Assembly: GCA_903970555.1 (NCBI GenBank)
Contig: CAJCJD010000152.1
Coordinates: 1-55,135 of the forward strand
Length of the DNA: 55,135 nt
Direction of reading: 5' to 3'
Origin: Vulcanimicrobiota bacterium
Lineage (GTDB): Bacteria; Pseudomonadota; Gammaproteobacteria; Xanthomonadales; Rhodanobacteraceae
Shown: positions 1 to 8,574 of the stretch, one piece after another
Layout of the letters: every line of letters starts with the position of its first letter
How positions within the stretch are numbered: the first letter of the stretch is position 1
Notes under the pieces: model-generated
Database searches by the model: none
Told to the model about the DNA's origin: nothing
The model's input: only the letters and a program-made list of their open reading frames with translations
Position numbers and translations under genes: made by a program

Positions 1-1
1 C

Positions 2-199
2 GGCCGGCACCCGTTCGTCCACCGAGACATACGAGAACATACCAAGTTGCTGGATATCCGCTCCGCGCACTGCAAAAACCTGATCATTGATGGAGGCTAT
101 GATTGTCGCTACTACGCGGTATTTCTCAACAGCCTGCTAGGTCCGAATCAAAGGGGTGAATCAAAGGGGTCAGAACACTTTTCTAGGCCGACCGCGTGA
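2..199 (+). pseudogene. 3' fragment of an unidentified gene, tail altered by a repeat element
   Basis: Frame 2 is open from the window edge to a TGA at 197-199 (about 65 residues) and has a protein-like composition with two cysteines (HCKNLI and YDCRYY). I do not recognise the family. The last 12 or so codons lie inside the inverted-repeat element that starts at 162, and a duplicated 12-mer (146-157 and 159-170) precedes it, so the natural C-terminus was probably replaced when the element arrived. The Cys-containing C-terminus loosely recalls the downstream proline-rich membrane protein (388-1101), but the resemblance is too weak to assign. It could also be chance open sequence. Confidence 0.3.
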
Positions 200-291
200 T
201 CGAACTTTCGCTGCGCGTCCTAATTCGGCCTCAATGGCAGCTTGGAAACGATTTGGTCTCTGCTTGTGGGAAAAGTGTTCTGACCCCTTTG
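162..291. repeat. 130-bp REP/MITE-like element with perfect 22-bp inverted termini
   Basis: Positions 162-183 and 270-291 are exact reverse complements over 22 bp, with a core of CAAAGGGGTCAGAACAC. The 86-bp interior has no convincing ORF. The left flank holds a tandem AATCAAAGGGGT (146-157, 159-170). The right flank holds three TTTGTTGC units (288-295, 296-303, 307-314). Sequences with a GGGGTCAGA core are typical of REP elements mobilised by RAYT (TnpA-REP) transposases in gammaproteobacteria, as I recall. No transposase is present here, so this would be a non-autonomous copy. Confidence 0.7.
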
Positions 292-387
292 TTGCTTTGT
301 TGCTCCTTTGTTGCTCGAACTTAAAAGCAATCAATCAGTCTCCTAGACCAGCGGTGCGGTCCTCGCACTGGTAAAGGAAGGTCGCTG

Positions 388-1101
388 ATGAGAGTGCGGG
401 GAGCGAAATCCAAAGGCCGCACTGTATCGGCTCGCCGGATCGTGGCAATGGTGATGACAATCGGATGCCATCTCGGTCTTCTGATAGTGCTGTTGCAGCC
501 GATAGCCCCCTATAGCGACATGTCTACTGTGGTGGAAAACAACGCAGTGGCACTCAAGTTGCGGTTCATTTTGTGGTCACGACCAACACCTCCACCATTG
601 GTATTACCAGCGCTACGACTGATCACGCGCTCTCCGGCCGCTCCTCAGAAAAAGTCGGTGAAAGAACAGGGTCAACGCGTCACGCACGTTACTGCACGGC
701 CCGCCTCCAGCAACGTATCACCGCCTGCTGTTGTCCTGATTCTGCCCAATGTGCTCGCCTCGCCCGATCAATACACGAACAGCCAAGTCTCTACGGAGGA
801 TGGCGGCTTTCGGCAGCGGCTTTTCAACGCACAACACGCTGATGACGTCCATGGAGTCCCAGGATCTGATAGACCCATCGTGCCCGGCATTCAATTGATC
901 AACCCTATGAATCAGGGCATTGGTGCGGTGGCGCGCAAGATGCAACGTTTGTTTGGCATCACGAATCGCCACTGTATCGATGTCGAAGTTTGGAAAAGCC
1001 TTACGCCAGAGGAATTAATCGCGCGACATATCTCACTTGACGAAGTGGAAGCACAGGCTGAAAAGTACAACTGCTACCATCCATTGGGGCTGAGCTTCTA
1101 A
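388..1101 (+). CDS. proline-rich single-pass membrane protein, TonB-N-terminus-like
   Basis: 237 aa. A basic N-terminus is followed by one transmembrane helix (about residues 18-38, MVMTIGCHLGLLIVLLQP) and a proline-rich stretch starting RPTPPPLVLPAL, so the topology is TonB-like (N-in, periplasmic body). The C-terminus is compact, with two Cys (about residues 192 and 230). A good ribosome binding site (AAGGAAGG, 373-380) supports the ATG at 388. The N-terminal 75 residues match the plan of the protein at 53918-54790: helix, then an ALKLRFI/MQVRLIF motif, then PPPL. No TonB C-terminal domain is visible, so I would not call it TonB. Such proteins are usually annotated hypothetical or 'transmembrane repetitive' in xanthomonads. 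Function unknown. Confidence 0.7.
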   Translation: MRVRGAKSKGRTVSARRIVAMVMTIGCHLGLLIVLLQPIAPYSDMSTVVENNAVALKLRFILWSRPTPPPLVLPALRLITRSPAAPQKKSVKEQGQRVTHVTARPASSNVSPPAVVLILPNVLASPDQYTNSQVSTEDGGFRQRLFNAQHADDVHGVPGSDRPIVPGIQLINPMNQGIGAVARKMQRLFGITNRHCIDVEVWKSLTPEELIARHISLDEVEAQAEKYNCYHPLGLSF

Positions 1102-1499
1102 GCGGTATGCATTGACGAAATTTCCCTGTAACTCAAAAGGTCGGTTACTGTCGATCAACCGTAACGGCAGCTTCTGGCGCTTTGCGGACATGGCCGGCAG
1201 GCGCAGTGCAATGGGCCGACAAGTCAGTTCGGGGAATGGCTGCCCTTTCAATGGACTGGGGCAACTTTGCTTGATGATTGCCTAGACGCCCGAATCGGCT
1301 GCTTGTACGCCGGTGTTGGTCGCCCAATCCATCCGGTCCCGCAAAGTACGGCAATCTGCGGGACAGAGCGTGCCATTCCCGGTCACATCGCGCGCGTGAG
1401 GGAATTGAGGGTGTCGTGCACCGGAAAGGGTAACTTTGAGGGTACGTGTTCAATGTTTGGGTGATGAAGTGGCATGACGCAAGGCTTTACGTCCTATTG

Positions 1500-1521
1500 T
1501 TCGAGTCCAACTTCGGCGCCA
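1500..1521 (+). other. tRNA 3'-end-like scrap (T-loop to CCA)
   Basis: TTCGAGTCC at 1500-1508 followed by TTCGGCGCCA at 1512-1521 looks like a T-loop, T-stem 3' strand, acceptor strand and CCA. The matching T-stem 5' strand is absent (TATTG precedes where GTTGG would pair) and no upstream acceptor or anticodon arms exist. The stretch is 22 nt from T54 to CCA, where a canonical tRNA has 23. It is not a functional tRNA. It could be an attachment-site duplicate of a tRNA 3' end, or coincidence. Confidence 0.3.
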
Positions 1522-1569
1522 GATTTCCGCATCGCCAGGGCCGTAGGGTTCTTCGGTGCAGCTAAAAGA

Positions 1570-1590
1570 CCCGCTCCGGCGGGTTTTTTT
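1570..1590 (+). terminator. rho-independent terminator with no upstream gene
   Basis: A CCCGC stem (1570-1574), TCCG loop and GCGGG (1579-1583) are followed by seven T. Nothing coding ends nearby on the plus strand. It lies 48 nt after the tRNA-3'-like scrap, a spacing common for tRNA terminators. Confidence 0.75.
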
Positions 1591-2103
1591 GTGCCCTGTT
1601 CAGCAGCTCACATAGCCAGGGCATGTCGGATGGGTTGTCGTGAGGGGCGGTCAAGGGCAATATGCACGTCCGGCTCGATTTGTGCTTGTTAAGCCGACTG
1701 GCCAACTGGCGCCAAGGGGATGACGCTCGTGTTGCTGCTGCAAGCACATCTTGATTTAAACGACGAAAAACCTCCGATTCGGCGGCGACGGGTTCCTGAC
1801 GCGCGGGTATCGGGTGGTTCACTGAGCGGCGGAATTTCCACCGCGCCTGGCGCCGCGGTGCGGCCACAGGTGACCCAGCGTGTCCTGCTTTGCGCGCCGG
1901 CCACATTCAAAGGGCAGCGATCGGGCGCCATTCCGGTGCCGAGTGGCGAACGCATTCTGTTTGTAGCCCCTGACGGTTGGGCGGCCCGGCGCCATCGGGC
2001 GCCGATCGGCATGGACCACCTCACGCGTAGCCCAAGCACGGCTCGGCCGCTGCGTATGCATAACGTCACCTACACCACGACGCTGCCCAGGGCGGCAAGC
2101 GAT

Positions 2104-2988
2104 ATGTCGACGGTGTTGCTGGCGGCAAAGCGACACGCGAAAGCTTATCGACAACCCGCTACATACGGATTGGCCGTAGCTGCTGGAACGGCTGTGGTGG
2201 CAATCGTGACGTACCACTGGCATGCGACGTCGCTGCCGCCGGTGCTCACGTCCATGGTCATCGATCCGCCGAAGCTGACGACGACGCTCGATCCGCTGCC
2301 GATGATCAGCGCGCCACATTTGGTTGCGCAACTTTCGCGGCGCACGTCACTGGCAAATCTTGCGTTGCCATCGTTGTCGATCAGTGACATGCAGCGCGTG
2401 ATGGCTTCCTCATCGCAGCATTCGGTGAATGGCGATGGCTTCAATCTCGACATCACTTCAGCAGGCAGCCTTTGGGCGAAAGCGGGGGCGCGTTACCGCA
2501 TTGATCCGCTGCTGATCTACGCCATTGCCTTGGTCGAAACCAAGGCCGCTCAAGCGGATGGTTCGATTGCGCCAAGCCCCTGGGTGGTGCGCATCAATGG
2601 TCGTCTTCACAAGGGCTCGCGTTCCGATTCCGAGCATGCGATTCAACTCGCGCATCTGATGGCGTTGCCGGTGCAGGACGTCGGCATCATGCAGGTGTAT
2701 TACCCGATGCATCGCGACATCGAACCCGATCCGATCGCGCTGCTCAACCCGGTGCGCAATATCGAAGTCGGTACCAGCTTGTTGCGCAAGGCGATGGAAC
2801 AAAGCCGCGACCCGGTACTGCGCATCGGTTACTACCATAGTCACGACACCGAACTTGCGCGTGGTTACGGACAGGCGGTGTTGAGCGTTTATCGCGAGTT
2901 GAAGACGGCGATGGGCAAATCATCCGTCAGCGCTATGGCACTTCAGCCACCGCCGACTTCTGTGTCGGCGATGCGCGCCGGCGGTTGA
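2104..2988 (+). CDS. membrane-anchored lytic transglycosylase (SLT family)
   Basis: 294 aa. A transmembrane anchor (about residues 22-40, YGLAVAAGTAVVAIVTY) is followed by a linker and a C-terminal SLT-type domain. The domain shows IDPLLIYAIALVETKAA, with the Glu as the expected catalytic acid, then VQDVGIMQV (the GLMQ-type motif), then NPVRNIEVGTSLL. The insert SPWVVRINGRLH between the Glu and GIMQV recalls transglycosylases carried by integrative conjugative elements, from memory. It should cleave peptidoglycan from the periplasmic face. Starts at 1720 and 2056 are also open; I chose 2104 because the anchor then sits near the N-terminus. No secretion or conjugation genes are adjacent, so it may be an island remnant or a housekeeping wall enzyme. 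Confidence 0.8.
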   Translation: MSTVLLAAKRHAKAYRQPATYGLAVAAGTAVVAIVTYHWHATSLPPVLTSMVIDPPKLTTTLDPLPMISAPHLVAQLSRRTSLANLALPSLSISDMQRVMASSSQHSVNGDGFNLDITSAGSLWAKAGARYRIDPLLIYAIALVETKAAQADGSIAPSPWVVRINGRLHKGSRSDSEHAIQLAHLMALPVQDVGIMQVYYPMHRDIEPDPIALLNPVRNIEVGTSLLRKAMEQSRDPVLRIGYYHSHDTELARGYGQAVLSVYRELKTAMGKSSVSAMALQPPPTSVSAMRAGG

Positions 2989-3015
2989 TGCGCAAGGAAA
3001 CATCACGTTCTTCTG

Positions 3016-3053
3016 CAACGAAAAAGCCCACGCAAGCGTGGGCTTTTTCGTTG
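3016..3053. terminator. bidirectional terminator, long perfect stem
   Basis: An 18-bp perfect palindrome arm (3016-3033) pairs with 3036-3053. The AAAAAGCCCACGC / GCGTGGGCTTTTT core gives a T-run in both directions. It sits between the convergent transglycosylase and S9 peptidase genes and should stop both. Confidence 0.9.
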
Positions 3054-3064
3054 TCTGGTGCACG

Positions 3065-5017
3065 TCAATTGGCGCGCGTGCCTGGGCCTATGTATTTTTC
3101 CAGGAATGCTTGCAAGTGATTGTATAGGTCGACGTTATTCTCTTCTTTGAAAAAGCCGTGACCTTCGCCAGGTTTGGTCAGCCACTCATAAGGTTTGTGC
3201 TCGGCATCCAGCGCTGCGCGCATGGCCTTGGCTTGGGCGAAGGGTGCGCGCTCGTCCTCCTCGCCGTGAATCAGCAGCACGGGCACATCTACCTTGTTGG
3301 CGAGTTTGTCTGGCGAGTTGGCGGCAAGGACGGCAGGATCGGTTCCGATCGCTGTATGCAGATAGTTCACGCCGGTCGCTCCGTCTTTGATGTCGCCCTT
3401 GTCGTACATCATGGCGAGATCGTAAATGCCGGCATAGCCAACTGCGCACTTGAACAAGCCCGGTGCACGGATCACGGTCATCATGGCCGAATAACCACCA
3501 AAACTGGCGCCATATACGCAAACGCGTTTGGGATCGGCATAGTGCTGTGCTTCCGCCCATTTCACGCCGTCGATAAGATCTTCTTGGATGCGTGTGCCCC
3601 ATTTGCCATAGCCAGCCTTCACAAAGTTAGGGCCACGGCCGCCAGAGCCGCGGTAATTGACCTGCAAGACCAAGTAACCGCGGTTGGCGAGAAATTGTGA
3701 ATCTCTATCGTAAAACCAGTCGTCGCTGATTTCATGCGGGCCGCCGTGAGGCAGCAAAACCATCGGCAAGTCGTTCATGGATGCGCCGGCTGGCACAGTG
3801 AGAATGGCCTCCAGTTGCGTACCATCGCTGGCTGTGAAACGCATGGGGATGCGCGAAGCCATTTTTGCGGGATTAACTGCGGGATTGGAAGAGAACAATT
3901 TTCTTATCGTGTTTTGCTGCCGGTCGAATAAATAGTAGTCGCCAGGATTGCGATCACTGCTGACTAGGAAGACTAGTTTATTGCCATCTTCGCTCAAGCT
4001 GGTGAAGTCTACGAAGTCGTCGGGGAATTTTTTGCTAAGCCCGGCATACAGCGCAGCGAGAGGCTGTTTGTCGTCGATAATTGTGGCAGTCGGTATGCCT
4101 GTTTCCACGGCTGCGGCAAAAGGCTCGTCATTCGGAGACCATTGGACATGACCGATGGTGCCAAAGTCGTCTTTTGCCAGGACTTTGCGATTGCTTCCAT
4201 CGGGATTCATCGCCACGAGCGCGGTAGGGCCACCCTTCGTGCTGGAATACGCATAGAGCTCTTGTTTGTCCAGAGCAAAATCTACGGGCTGGAAAGTGAC
4301 CTCCGCGTTTTCTTCAAGTTCTGCCCAGCCGCCATTTTGTTGGCGATAAACAACATAATTGCGCGAGATGTCGTGGCCATAGGCATAGCGTGGCTGCCCT
4401 TCGTTGTCCACGATGAAGGTGATGTCACTTAGTCCAATATGGCTAAGCAGGTGACGCGTGCCACTGATTGCGTCGACATCGTATAGCCAGCTGTCTTTTT
4501 CATCGTCCCATTTGTACGTTTGCATGTAGAAATGGTTATTCGTTTTAGCCGGAAGGCCTGCAACTGTTGCGTAACCTTCATCGACGTCGCGCAAATTTCC
4601 GTGCGAAGCCAAGCCCCATTCCCGGCTAAACATCGCATCGATGTGTTTGCCGTCGGCATCGGTTGCCAGGATTTCTCCGGTGAGTGCCGGTTGTTCGAGG
4701 GAGCCGACGAACTTGGCTGTCTCGACAATTAGGCGAGTCGGGCCTACCCATTCAATGTTCGCCGGCACCTGAAACTTTGGCATTTTCAAAAAACTGGATG
4801 GTCGACTCATGTCGCTGAGCCGATACACCACCACCGCGTGGTTTTCACCATCTTCGACGCTTAGTGCTATGTATTGGCCATCGGGTGATAGGCGAGGCAT
4901 CGATTCGCTCTCATGACGAGCGAAAGTCTCCACCGGTATCAGATCGCCAGCGCTGGCAGCGATAGGCAGGAGCATGCAAAACGCACCGACAACGGTGCGT
5001 AGTCTTTCAATCCACAT
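3065..5017 (-). CDS. secreted S9 family prolyl oligopeptidase-type peptidase
   Basis: 650 aa. The start at 5017 gives MWIERLRTVVGAFCMLLPIA, a signal peptide ending ASAG, and has AGGGGAACT just upstream; the frame is open 32 codons further but that extension has no signal. Residues of about 30-380 have the repeated short-strand pattern of a propeller (LSPDGQYIALSV, WSPNDEPFAAAV). The C-terminal alpha/beta hydrolase has the nucleophile motif GASFGGYS, the acid in IHGEEDERAP and the His in GEGHGFF, plus oxyanion-region HGGPHE. It likely degrades short peptides (dipeptidyl or acylaminoacyl peptidase-like) in the periplasm. It is transcribed alone, divergent from lgt. Confidence 0.9.
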   Translation of the reverse strand: MWIERLRTVVGAFCMLLPIAASAGDLIPVETFARHESESMPRLSPDGQYIALSVEDGENHAVVVYRLSDMSRPSSFLKMPKFQVPANIEWVGPTRLIVETAKFVGSLEQPALTGEILATDADGKHIDAMFSREWGLASHGNLRDVDEGYATVAGLPAKTNNHFYMQTYKWDDEKDSWLYDVDAISGTRHLLSHIGLSDITFIVDNEGQPRYAYGHDISRNYVVYRQQNGGWAELEENAEVTFQPVDFALDKQELYAYSSTKGGPTALVAMNPDGSNRKVLAKDDFGTIGHVQWSPNDEPFAAAVETGIPTATIIDDKQPLAALYAGLSKKFPDDFVDFTSLSEDGNKLVFLVSSDRNPGDYYLFDRQQNTIRKLFSSNPAVNPAKMASRIPMRFTASDGTQLEAILTVPAGASMNDLPMVLLPHGGPHEISDDWFYDRDSQFLANRGYLVLQVNYRGSGGRGPNFVKAGYGKWGTRIQEDLIDGVKWAEAQHYADPKRVCVYGASFGGYSAMMTVIRAPGLFKCAVGYAGIYDLAMMYDKGDIKDGATGVNYLHTAIGTDPAVLAANSPDKLANKVDVPVLLIHGEEDERAPFAQAKAMRAALDAEHKPYEWLTKPGEGHGFFKEENNVDLYNHLQAFLEKYIGPGTRAN

Positions 5018-5189
5018 TCCAGTTCCCCTGTTGGTATGTAGGTAAAACTCAGCGTTCCTGCCGATTGGGTTATCCCCGGGCAGCGGCACGCCGTTGGAGT
5101 GTATCCAAGCCATGCCATTTGGGGCAGTGGTCCTGACGTGTCATTGCCAGCCCCGCTAAACTGCCGCTTTCGAACCTACCGGCTAGGCC

Positions 5190-6083
5190 ATGTCCCAACC
5201 CTTTGTCGTGCACTTCAACCCGGTTGCCCTGCGTCTGGGGCCGGTTCAGATCCATTGGTACGGGTTGATGTACCTGCTTGCGTTTCTCAGTGCCTGGGCG
5301 CTGGCGGAGTACCGCCGCAAGCAAGGGCGCCTGCCGGTGACCCGCGATGCGCTGGGCGATTTGGCCTTCTACGGCATGATGGGCGTGATCCTGGGCGGCC
5401 GCATCTGGTACATGCTGTTTTATTACGCCGATGGCATCCGCTGGATCTGGACCGAACCGCTGGCATTGTTCCGTGTATGGGACGGCGGCATGAGCTTCCA
5501 CGGCGGCCTGCTGGGCGTACTGGCAGCGGGGCTATGGTGGTCGCGGCGGCACAAGCTCAATTTCTTTGACACGATGGACTTCGTCGCGCCGATCGTGCCT
5601 GTCGGGCTGGGGCTGGGTCGCCTGGGCAACTTCATCAACGGCGAGTTGTGGGGCAAGCCCGGGTCGGTTCCGTGGGCGATGATTTTCCCCAGTGCACAAG
5701 ATGAGGACGTGGCGTTGGCGGCCAACAATCCACATCTGGCTCAGCTGATGCAGCAATACAACGGCCTGCCGCGACATCCTTCACAACTGTATGAGCTGGC
5801 GTTGGAAGGCGTGGCGATGTTCCTGGTGCTTTGGCTGGTATCGATGAAGCCACGCCCGCGGTATCTGATTTCGGGCTTGTTTGCGCTGCTGTATGGCTGC
5901 TTCCGTTTTGCGGTGGAGTTTGTGCGCGTGCCGGACTCGCAGCTCGGCTATCTGGCCTGGGGCTGGGTCACCATGGGACAGCTCCAGTCGTTGCCCCTGA
6001 TTGCAGTCGGCCTGTGGCTGGTGTGGTTGTCGCGCCGCGCGCCGACACTGCCACTGGCGACGGTTGGGGCGCAGACGGCGTAA
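5190..6083 (+). CDS. lgt: prolipoprotein diacylglyceryl transferase
   Basis: 297 aa, close to E. coli Lgt (291). This inner-membrane enzyme moves diacylglycerol from phosphatidylglycerol to the lipobox cysteine of prolipoproteins. Visible signatures are [12 protein letters not shown] near the N-terminus, FHGGLLG (the essential His-Gly region), and [13 protein letters not shown], the family hallmark, followed by HPSQLYE. About seven hydrophobic helices run throughout. thyA starts 10 bp after its stop, so the two are almost certainly cotranscribed, the arrangement known from many proteobacteria. The lipoprotein at 49597-50094 would be one of its substrates. Confidence 0.97.
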   Translation: MSQPFVVHFNPVALRLGPVQIHWYGLMYLLAFLSAWALAEYRRKQGRLPVTRDALGDLAFYGMMGVILGGRIWYMLFYYADGIRWIWTEPLALFRVWDGGMSFHGGLLGVLAAGLWWSRRHKLNFFDTMDFVAPIVPVGLGLGRLGNFINGELWGKPGSVPWAMIFPSAQDEDVALAANNPHLAQLMQQYNGLPRHPSQLYELALEGVAMFLVLWLVSMKPRPRYLISGLFALLYGCFRFAVEFVRVPDSQLGYLAWGWVTMGQLQSLPLIAVGLWLVWLSRRAPTLPLATVGAQTA

Positions 6084-6093
6084 ACTTCACCGC

Positions 6094-6888
6094 ATGCGCG
6101 CCTATCTCGACCTACTTCGCCATGTGCTGGACCACGGCACGGAAAAGACTGATCGCACCGGCACGGGCACGCGTAGTGTGTTCGGCTGGCAGCTGCGCTT
6201 CGATCTGCGTGAAGGCTTCCCGCTAGTCACCAGCAAGAAGCTGCACCTGAAATCCATCGTGCACGAGCTGATCTGGTTCCTGCGTGGCGACACCAATATT
6301 GCCTACCTTAAAGAACACGGCGTCAGCATCTGGGACGAATGGGCCGACGAGCACGGCGATCTCGGTCCGGTGTACGGCAAGCAGTGGCGCGCGTGGCCCA
6401 CTGCGGACGGTCACATCGTGGATCAGATCCGCTGGGTGGTCGAAGAAATCAAGCGTAATCCCGATTCGCGCCGGCTGATCGTCAGTGCGTGGAATGTGGG
6501 CGAGTTGCCGAAGATGGCCTTGATGCCATGCCACGCGTTGTTCCAGTTCTACGTGGCAGACGGCAAATTGAGTTGCCAGTTGTATCAGCGCTCCGGCGAT
6601 ATCTTCCTCGGCGTGCCGTTCAACATCGCCAGCTATGCCTTGCTGACGCACATGATTGCGCAGGTGTGCGGTCTAGGTGTGGGCGATTTCGTGCACACGC
6701 TAGGCGATGCGCATCTGTACAACAACCACATCGAGCAGGCTCTCCTGCAGTTGACGCGTGAGCCGCGCCCGCTGCCGCGCCTGCGGCTCAATCCGGATAT
6801 CTCGTCCATCTTCGATTTTCGCTATGAAGACATCGCGATTGAGGACTACCACCCCCATCCTGCGATCAAGGCGCCGGTGGCTGTCTAG
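6094..6888 (+). CDS. thyA: thymidylate synthase
   Basis: 264 aa, exactly the E. coli ThyA length with the ATG at 6094, although the frame is open to 6001. It methylates dUMP to dTMP with methylenetetrahydrofolate. Visible are DRTGTGT and [16 protein letters not shown] at the N-terminus, the catalytic Cys in [12 protein letters not shown], the dUMP site [14 protein letters not shown] and the C-terminal PAIKAPVAV tail. It follows lgt by 10 bp and precedes folA, which regenerates the dihydrofolate that ThyA produces. Confidence 0.98.
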   Translation: MRAYLDLLRHVLDHGTEKTDRTGTGTRSVFGWQLRFDLREGFPLVTSKKLHLKSIVHELIWFLRGDTNIAYLKEHGVSIWDEWADEHGDLGPVYGKQWRAWPTADGHIVDQIRWVVEEIKRNPDSRRLIVSAWNVGELPKMALMPCHALFQFYVADGKLSCQLYQRSGDIFLGVPFNIASYALLTHMIAQVCGLGVGDFVHTLGDAHLYNNHIEQALLQLTREPRPLPRLRLNPDISSIFDFRYEDIAIEDYHPHPAIKAPVAV

Positions 6889-6991
6889 CGCGGGTGGCTT
6901 TGCCTGAAAGGTAGTGGGGTCCCGGCTGGAATGGCCCGAGTAATGCATACGATTTCTCGGGCCTGGCGTGTCCGGCCCCTACACGAAACGT

Positions 6992-6997
6992 TATAAT
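6992..6997 (+). promoter_or_regulatory. putative -10 box of a folA promoter
   Basis: A perfect TATAAT lies 74 bp upstream of folA, in the 182-bp gap after thyA. The hexamer 17 bp upstream (TGTCCG, 6969-6974) is a poor -35. If used, folA has its own start in addition to read-through from lgt-thyA. Confidence 0.45.
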
Positions 6998-7070
6998 GGG
7001 CGGTCAGCGTAGCCAGGAGATGTCCGGTTACGCCTACCGTTCGACCTTCTGTCATTTGCTCGGAGCATTC

Positions 7071-7559
7071 ATGGCCATTTCGTTGATCGCTGCCCTCGAC
7101 GAGAACTTTGCAATCGGTCGCAAGGGCCAGCTCCCTTGGCATCTGCCGGACGATCTCAAGTGGTTCAAGCAGCTGACGGTCGGCAAATATGTGCTGATGG
7201 GCTACAACACGGCCGTGTCGATCGGCCGGACCCTTCCGGATCGCGAGAACCTGGTCCTGTCGCACCGTCATGAGGCGCCGTTTCCGGGTCAGATCACGGT
7301 CCGCTCCATCGAAGAAGCCCTGGCACGCTGCAACGGTACCGGCTTGATGGTGATCGGCGGCGGCAAGGTTTTCCATGAGGCGTTGCCGACGGCACGCCGC
7401 CTGTACCTCACTTGGGTCGGCGCGGCAGTGGAAGGGGCCGATGCCTTCTTCCCTGGCATCCATTTTAGCGAGTGGACCGAGGTCAAGCGCACGCACCACA
7501 AGAAGGACAGCGAGCACAGCTATGACTTCGACATGGTCGAGTACATCCGCAATAGCTGA
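7071..7559 (+). CDS. folA: dihydrofolate reductase
   Basis: 162 aa. It reduces dihydrofolate to tetrahydrofolate with NADPH, completing the cycle opened by ThyA just upstream. MAISLIAALDENFAIGRKGQ carries the nucleotide and folate pocket, LPWHLPDDLKWFK holds the catalytic Asp, and VIGGGKVFHEALP is the second NADPH glycine motif. The usual MGRxTWESIG reads MGYNTAVSIG, so the Trp is missing, a noticeable but tolerable variation. The start at 7071 has GGAG six bases upstream; the 25 extra N-terminal codons of the open frame are not DHFR-like. Confidence 0.95.
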   Translation: MAISLIAALDENFAIGRKGQLPWHLPDDLKWFKQLTVGKYVLMGYNTAVSIGRTLPDRENLVLSHRHEAPFPGQITVRSIEEALARCNGTGLMVIGGGKVFHEALPTARRLYLTWVGAAVEGADAFFPGIHFSEWTEVKRTHHKKDSEHSYDFDMVEYIRNS

Positions 7560-7568
7560 TTCCCTTTC

Positions 7569-8534
7569 GTGAGCGACCGCGCCGGCGTACCGCTGCATGT
7601 TATGGCCGGCGTGTTGTGCGATGCGCAGGGCAAGGTGCTGCTGGCGCAACGTCCTCCAGGCAAGCACTTGGCGGGGTATTGGGAGTTTCCCGGTGGCAAA
7701 CGCGAGCCCGGCGAAGATCCACAGCACGCATTAGTGCGTGAGTTGCACGAAGAGCTGGGTATCCAAATCGATCCTGCCGATGGCACGCCGCTGATACGCG
7801 TGCCTTGGTGTTATGGCGAGCGCGATTTGTTGCTTGATGCCTGGCGGTTCGACCGCTGGCAGGGCACACCGGTATCGATGGAAGGGCAGGCGTTGCAGTG
7901 GCTGGTGCCCTCGAAGGTCGATGTCGCGACGCTGGCGCCTGCCGATCGGCCGATTCTTCAAGCGCTGCGTTTGCCTTCGACCTACGCGATCACGCCATCG
8001 GATATCACCCCGGATCAGGCGGAGCGATGGGAACAGATTCTGGATGCCGCGCTCGTGCGCGGCATGCGTCTGATCCAATTGCGCTTGCCGTTGTGGCCCG
8101 CGGCGCAGGTGCGGGCGCTGGCCGCTCGTCTGCAGAAGCGCGCGGTGCAATGCGAGGCAAGTCTGCTGCTCAATGGCGATGTCGATGGTGCACGCACTCT
8201 TGGTGTTGGGATCGGCGTGCACCTGAAGTCCTCGCAGCTGGGGGCACTGCCTGATCGCCCGCTACCGTGGACGCAGATCGTAGGGGCCAGTTGCCACGAT
8301 GCATCCCAGCTAAGCCACGCTGCGCACCTGGGTGCCGACTTCGTCACGCTTTCCCCCGTGGCCTCCACTGCCAGCCATCCAGAAGCTGTGCCGGTGGGCT
8401 GGCAGTACTTCCAGGAGCTGGCTGAGGCCGCTGCGTTGCCGGTGTATGCGCTCGGCGGCATGACTCCCGCTTACGTCGATGAGGCACGCAATCACGGCGC
8501 ACAAGGCGTGGCCGGCATCCGCGCATTCTGGTGA
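7569..8534 (+). CDS. Nudix hydrolase fused to ThiE-like domain
   Basis: 321 aa, GTG start 9 bp after folA. Residues 1-135 form a MutT-like Nudix domain with the box GGKREPGEDPQHALVREL then HEELG, matching GX5EX7REUXEEXGU. It would sanitise oxidised (d)NTPs such as 8-oxo-dGTP. Residues of about 150-321 resemble thiamine phosphate synthase: LIQLRLPLWP, GIGVHLKSSQL, ADFVTLSPVAST, YALGGMTP. The ThiE lysine of the usual QLRxK motif is replaced (RLPLW), and the phosphate-binding segment is altered, so this half may not make thiamine phosphate. The same fusion is known in gammaproteobacteria downstream of secA/mutT loci. Confidence 0.88.
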   Translation: MSDRAGVPLHVMAGVLCDAQGKVLLAQRPPGKHLAGYWEFPGGKREPGEDPQHALVRELHEELGIQIDPADGTPLIRVPWCYGERDLLLDAWRFDRWQGTPVSMEGQALQWLVPSKVDVATLAPADRPILQALRLPSTYAITPSDITPDQAERWEQILDAALVRGMRLIQLRLPLWPAAQVRALAARLQKRAVQCEASLLLNGDVDGARTLGVGIGVHLKSSQLGALPDRPLPWTQIVGASCHDASQLSHAAHLGADFVTLSPVASTASHPEAVPVGWQYFQELAEAAALPVYALGGMTPAYVDEARNHGAQGVAGIRAFW

Positions 8535-8574
8535 CGCGCTTGCCCGGCAGGGCAAGCAGCAGTAGCGTGGTCCC

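Larger units (their letters stand above)
1102..2103. other. 1-kb stretch without convincing genes; possible island scar
   Basis: Several short frames are open on both strands, but none has a good ribosome binding site together with a recognisable product. Two things stand out: a 22-nt stretch at 1500-1521 resembling the 3' end of a tRNA, and a strong terminator at 1570-1590 with no gene to serve. The frame of the lytic transglycosylase stays open upstream to 1720, but that extension is Arg/Pro-rich and looks like GC-rich noise. Confidence 0.5.

Noticed and set aside
388-1101. TonB energy transducer
   Set aside because: The helix and proline stretch match TonB topology, but the C-terminal TonB fold and its YP motif are not present.
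1500-1521. Functional tRNA gene
   Set aside because: Only a T-loop-to-CCA-like end exists, one nucleotide short, with no matching 5' acceptor, D arm or anticodon arm upstream.
1562-1906. 114-residue minus-strand frame
   Set aside because: Contains the terminator stem at its end, is Arg/Pro-rich and has no supported start.
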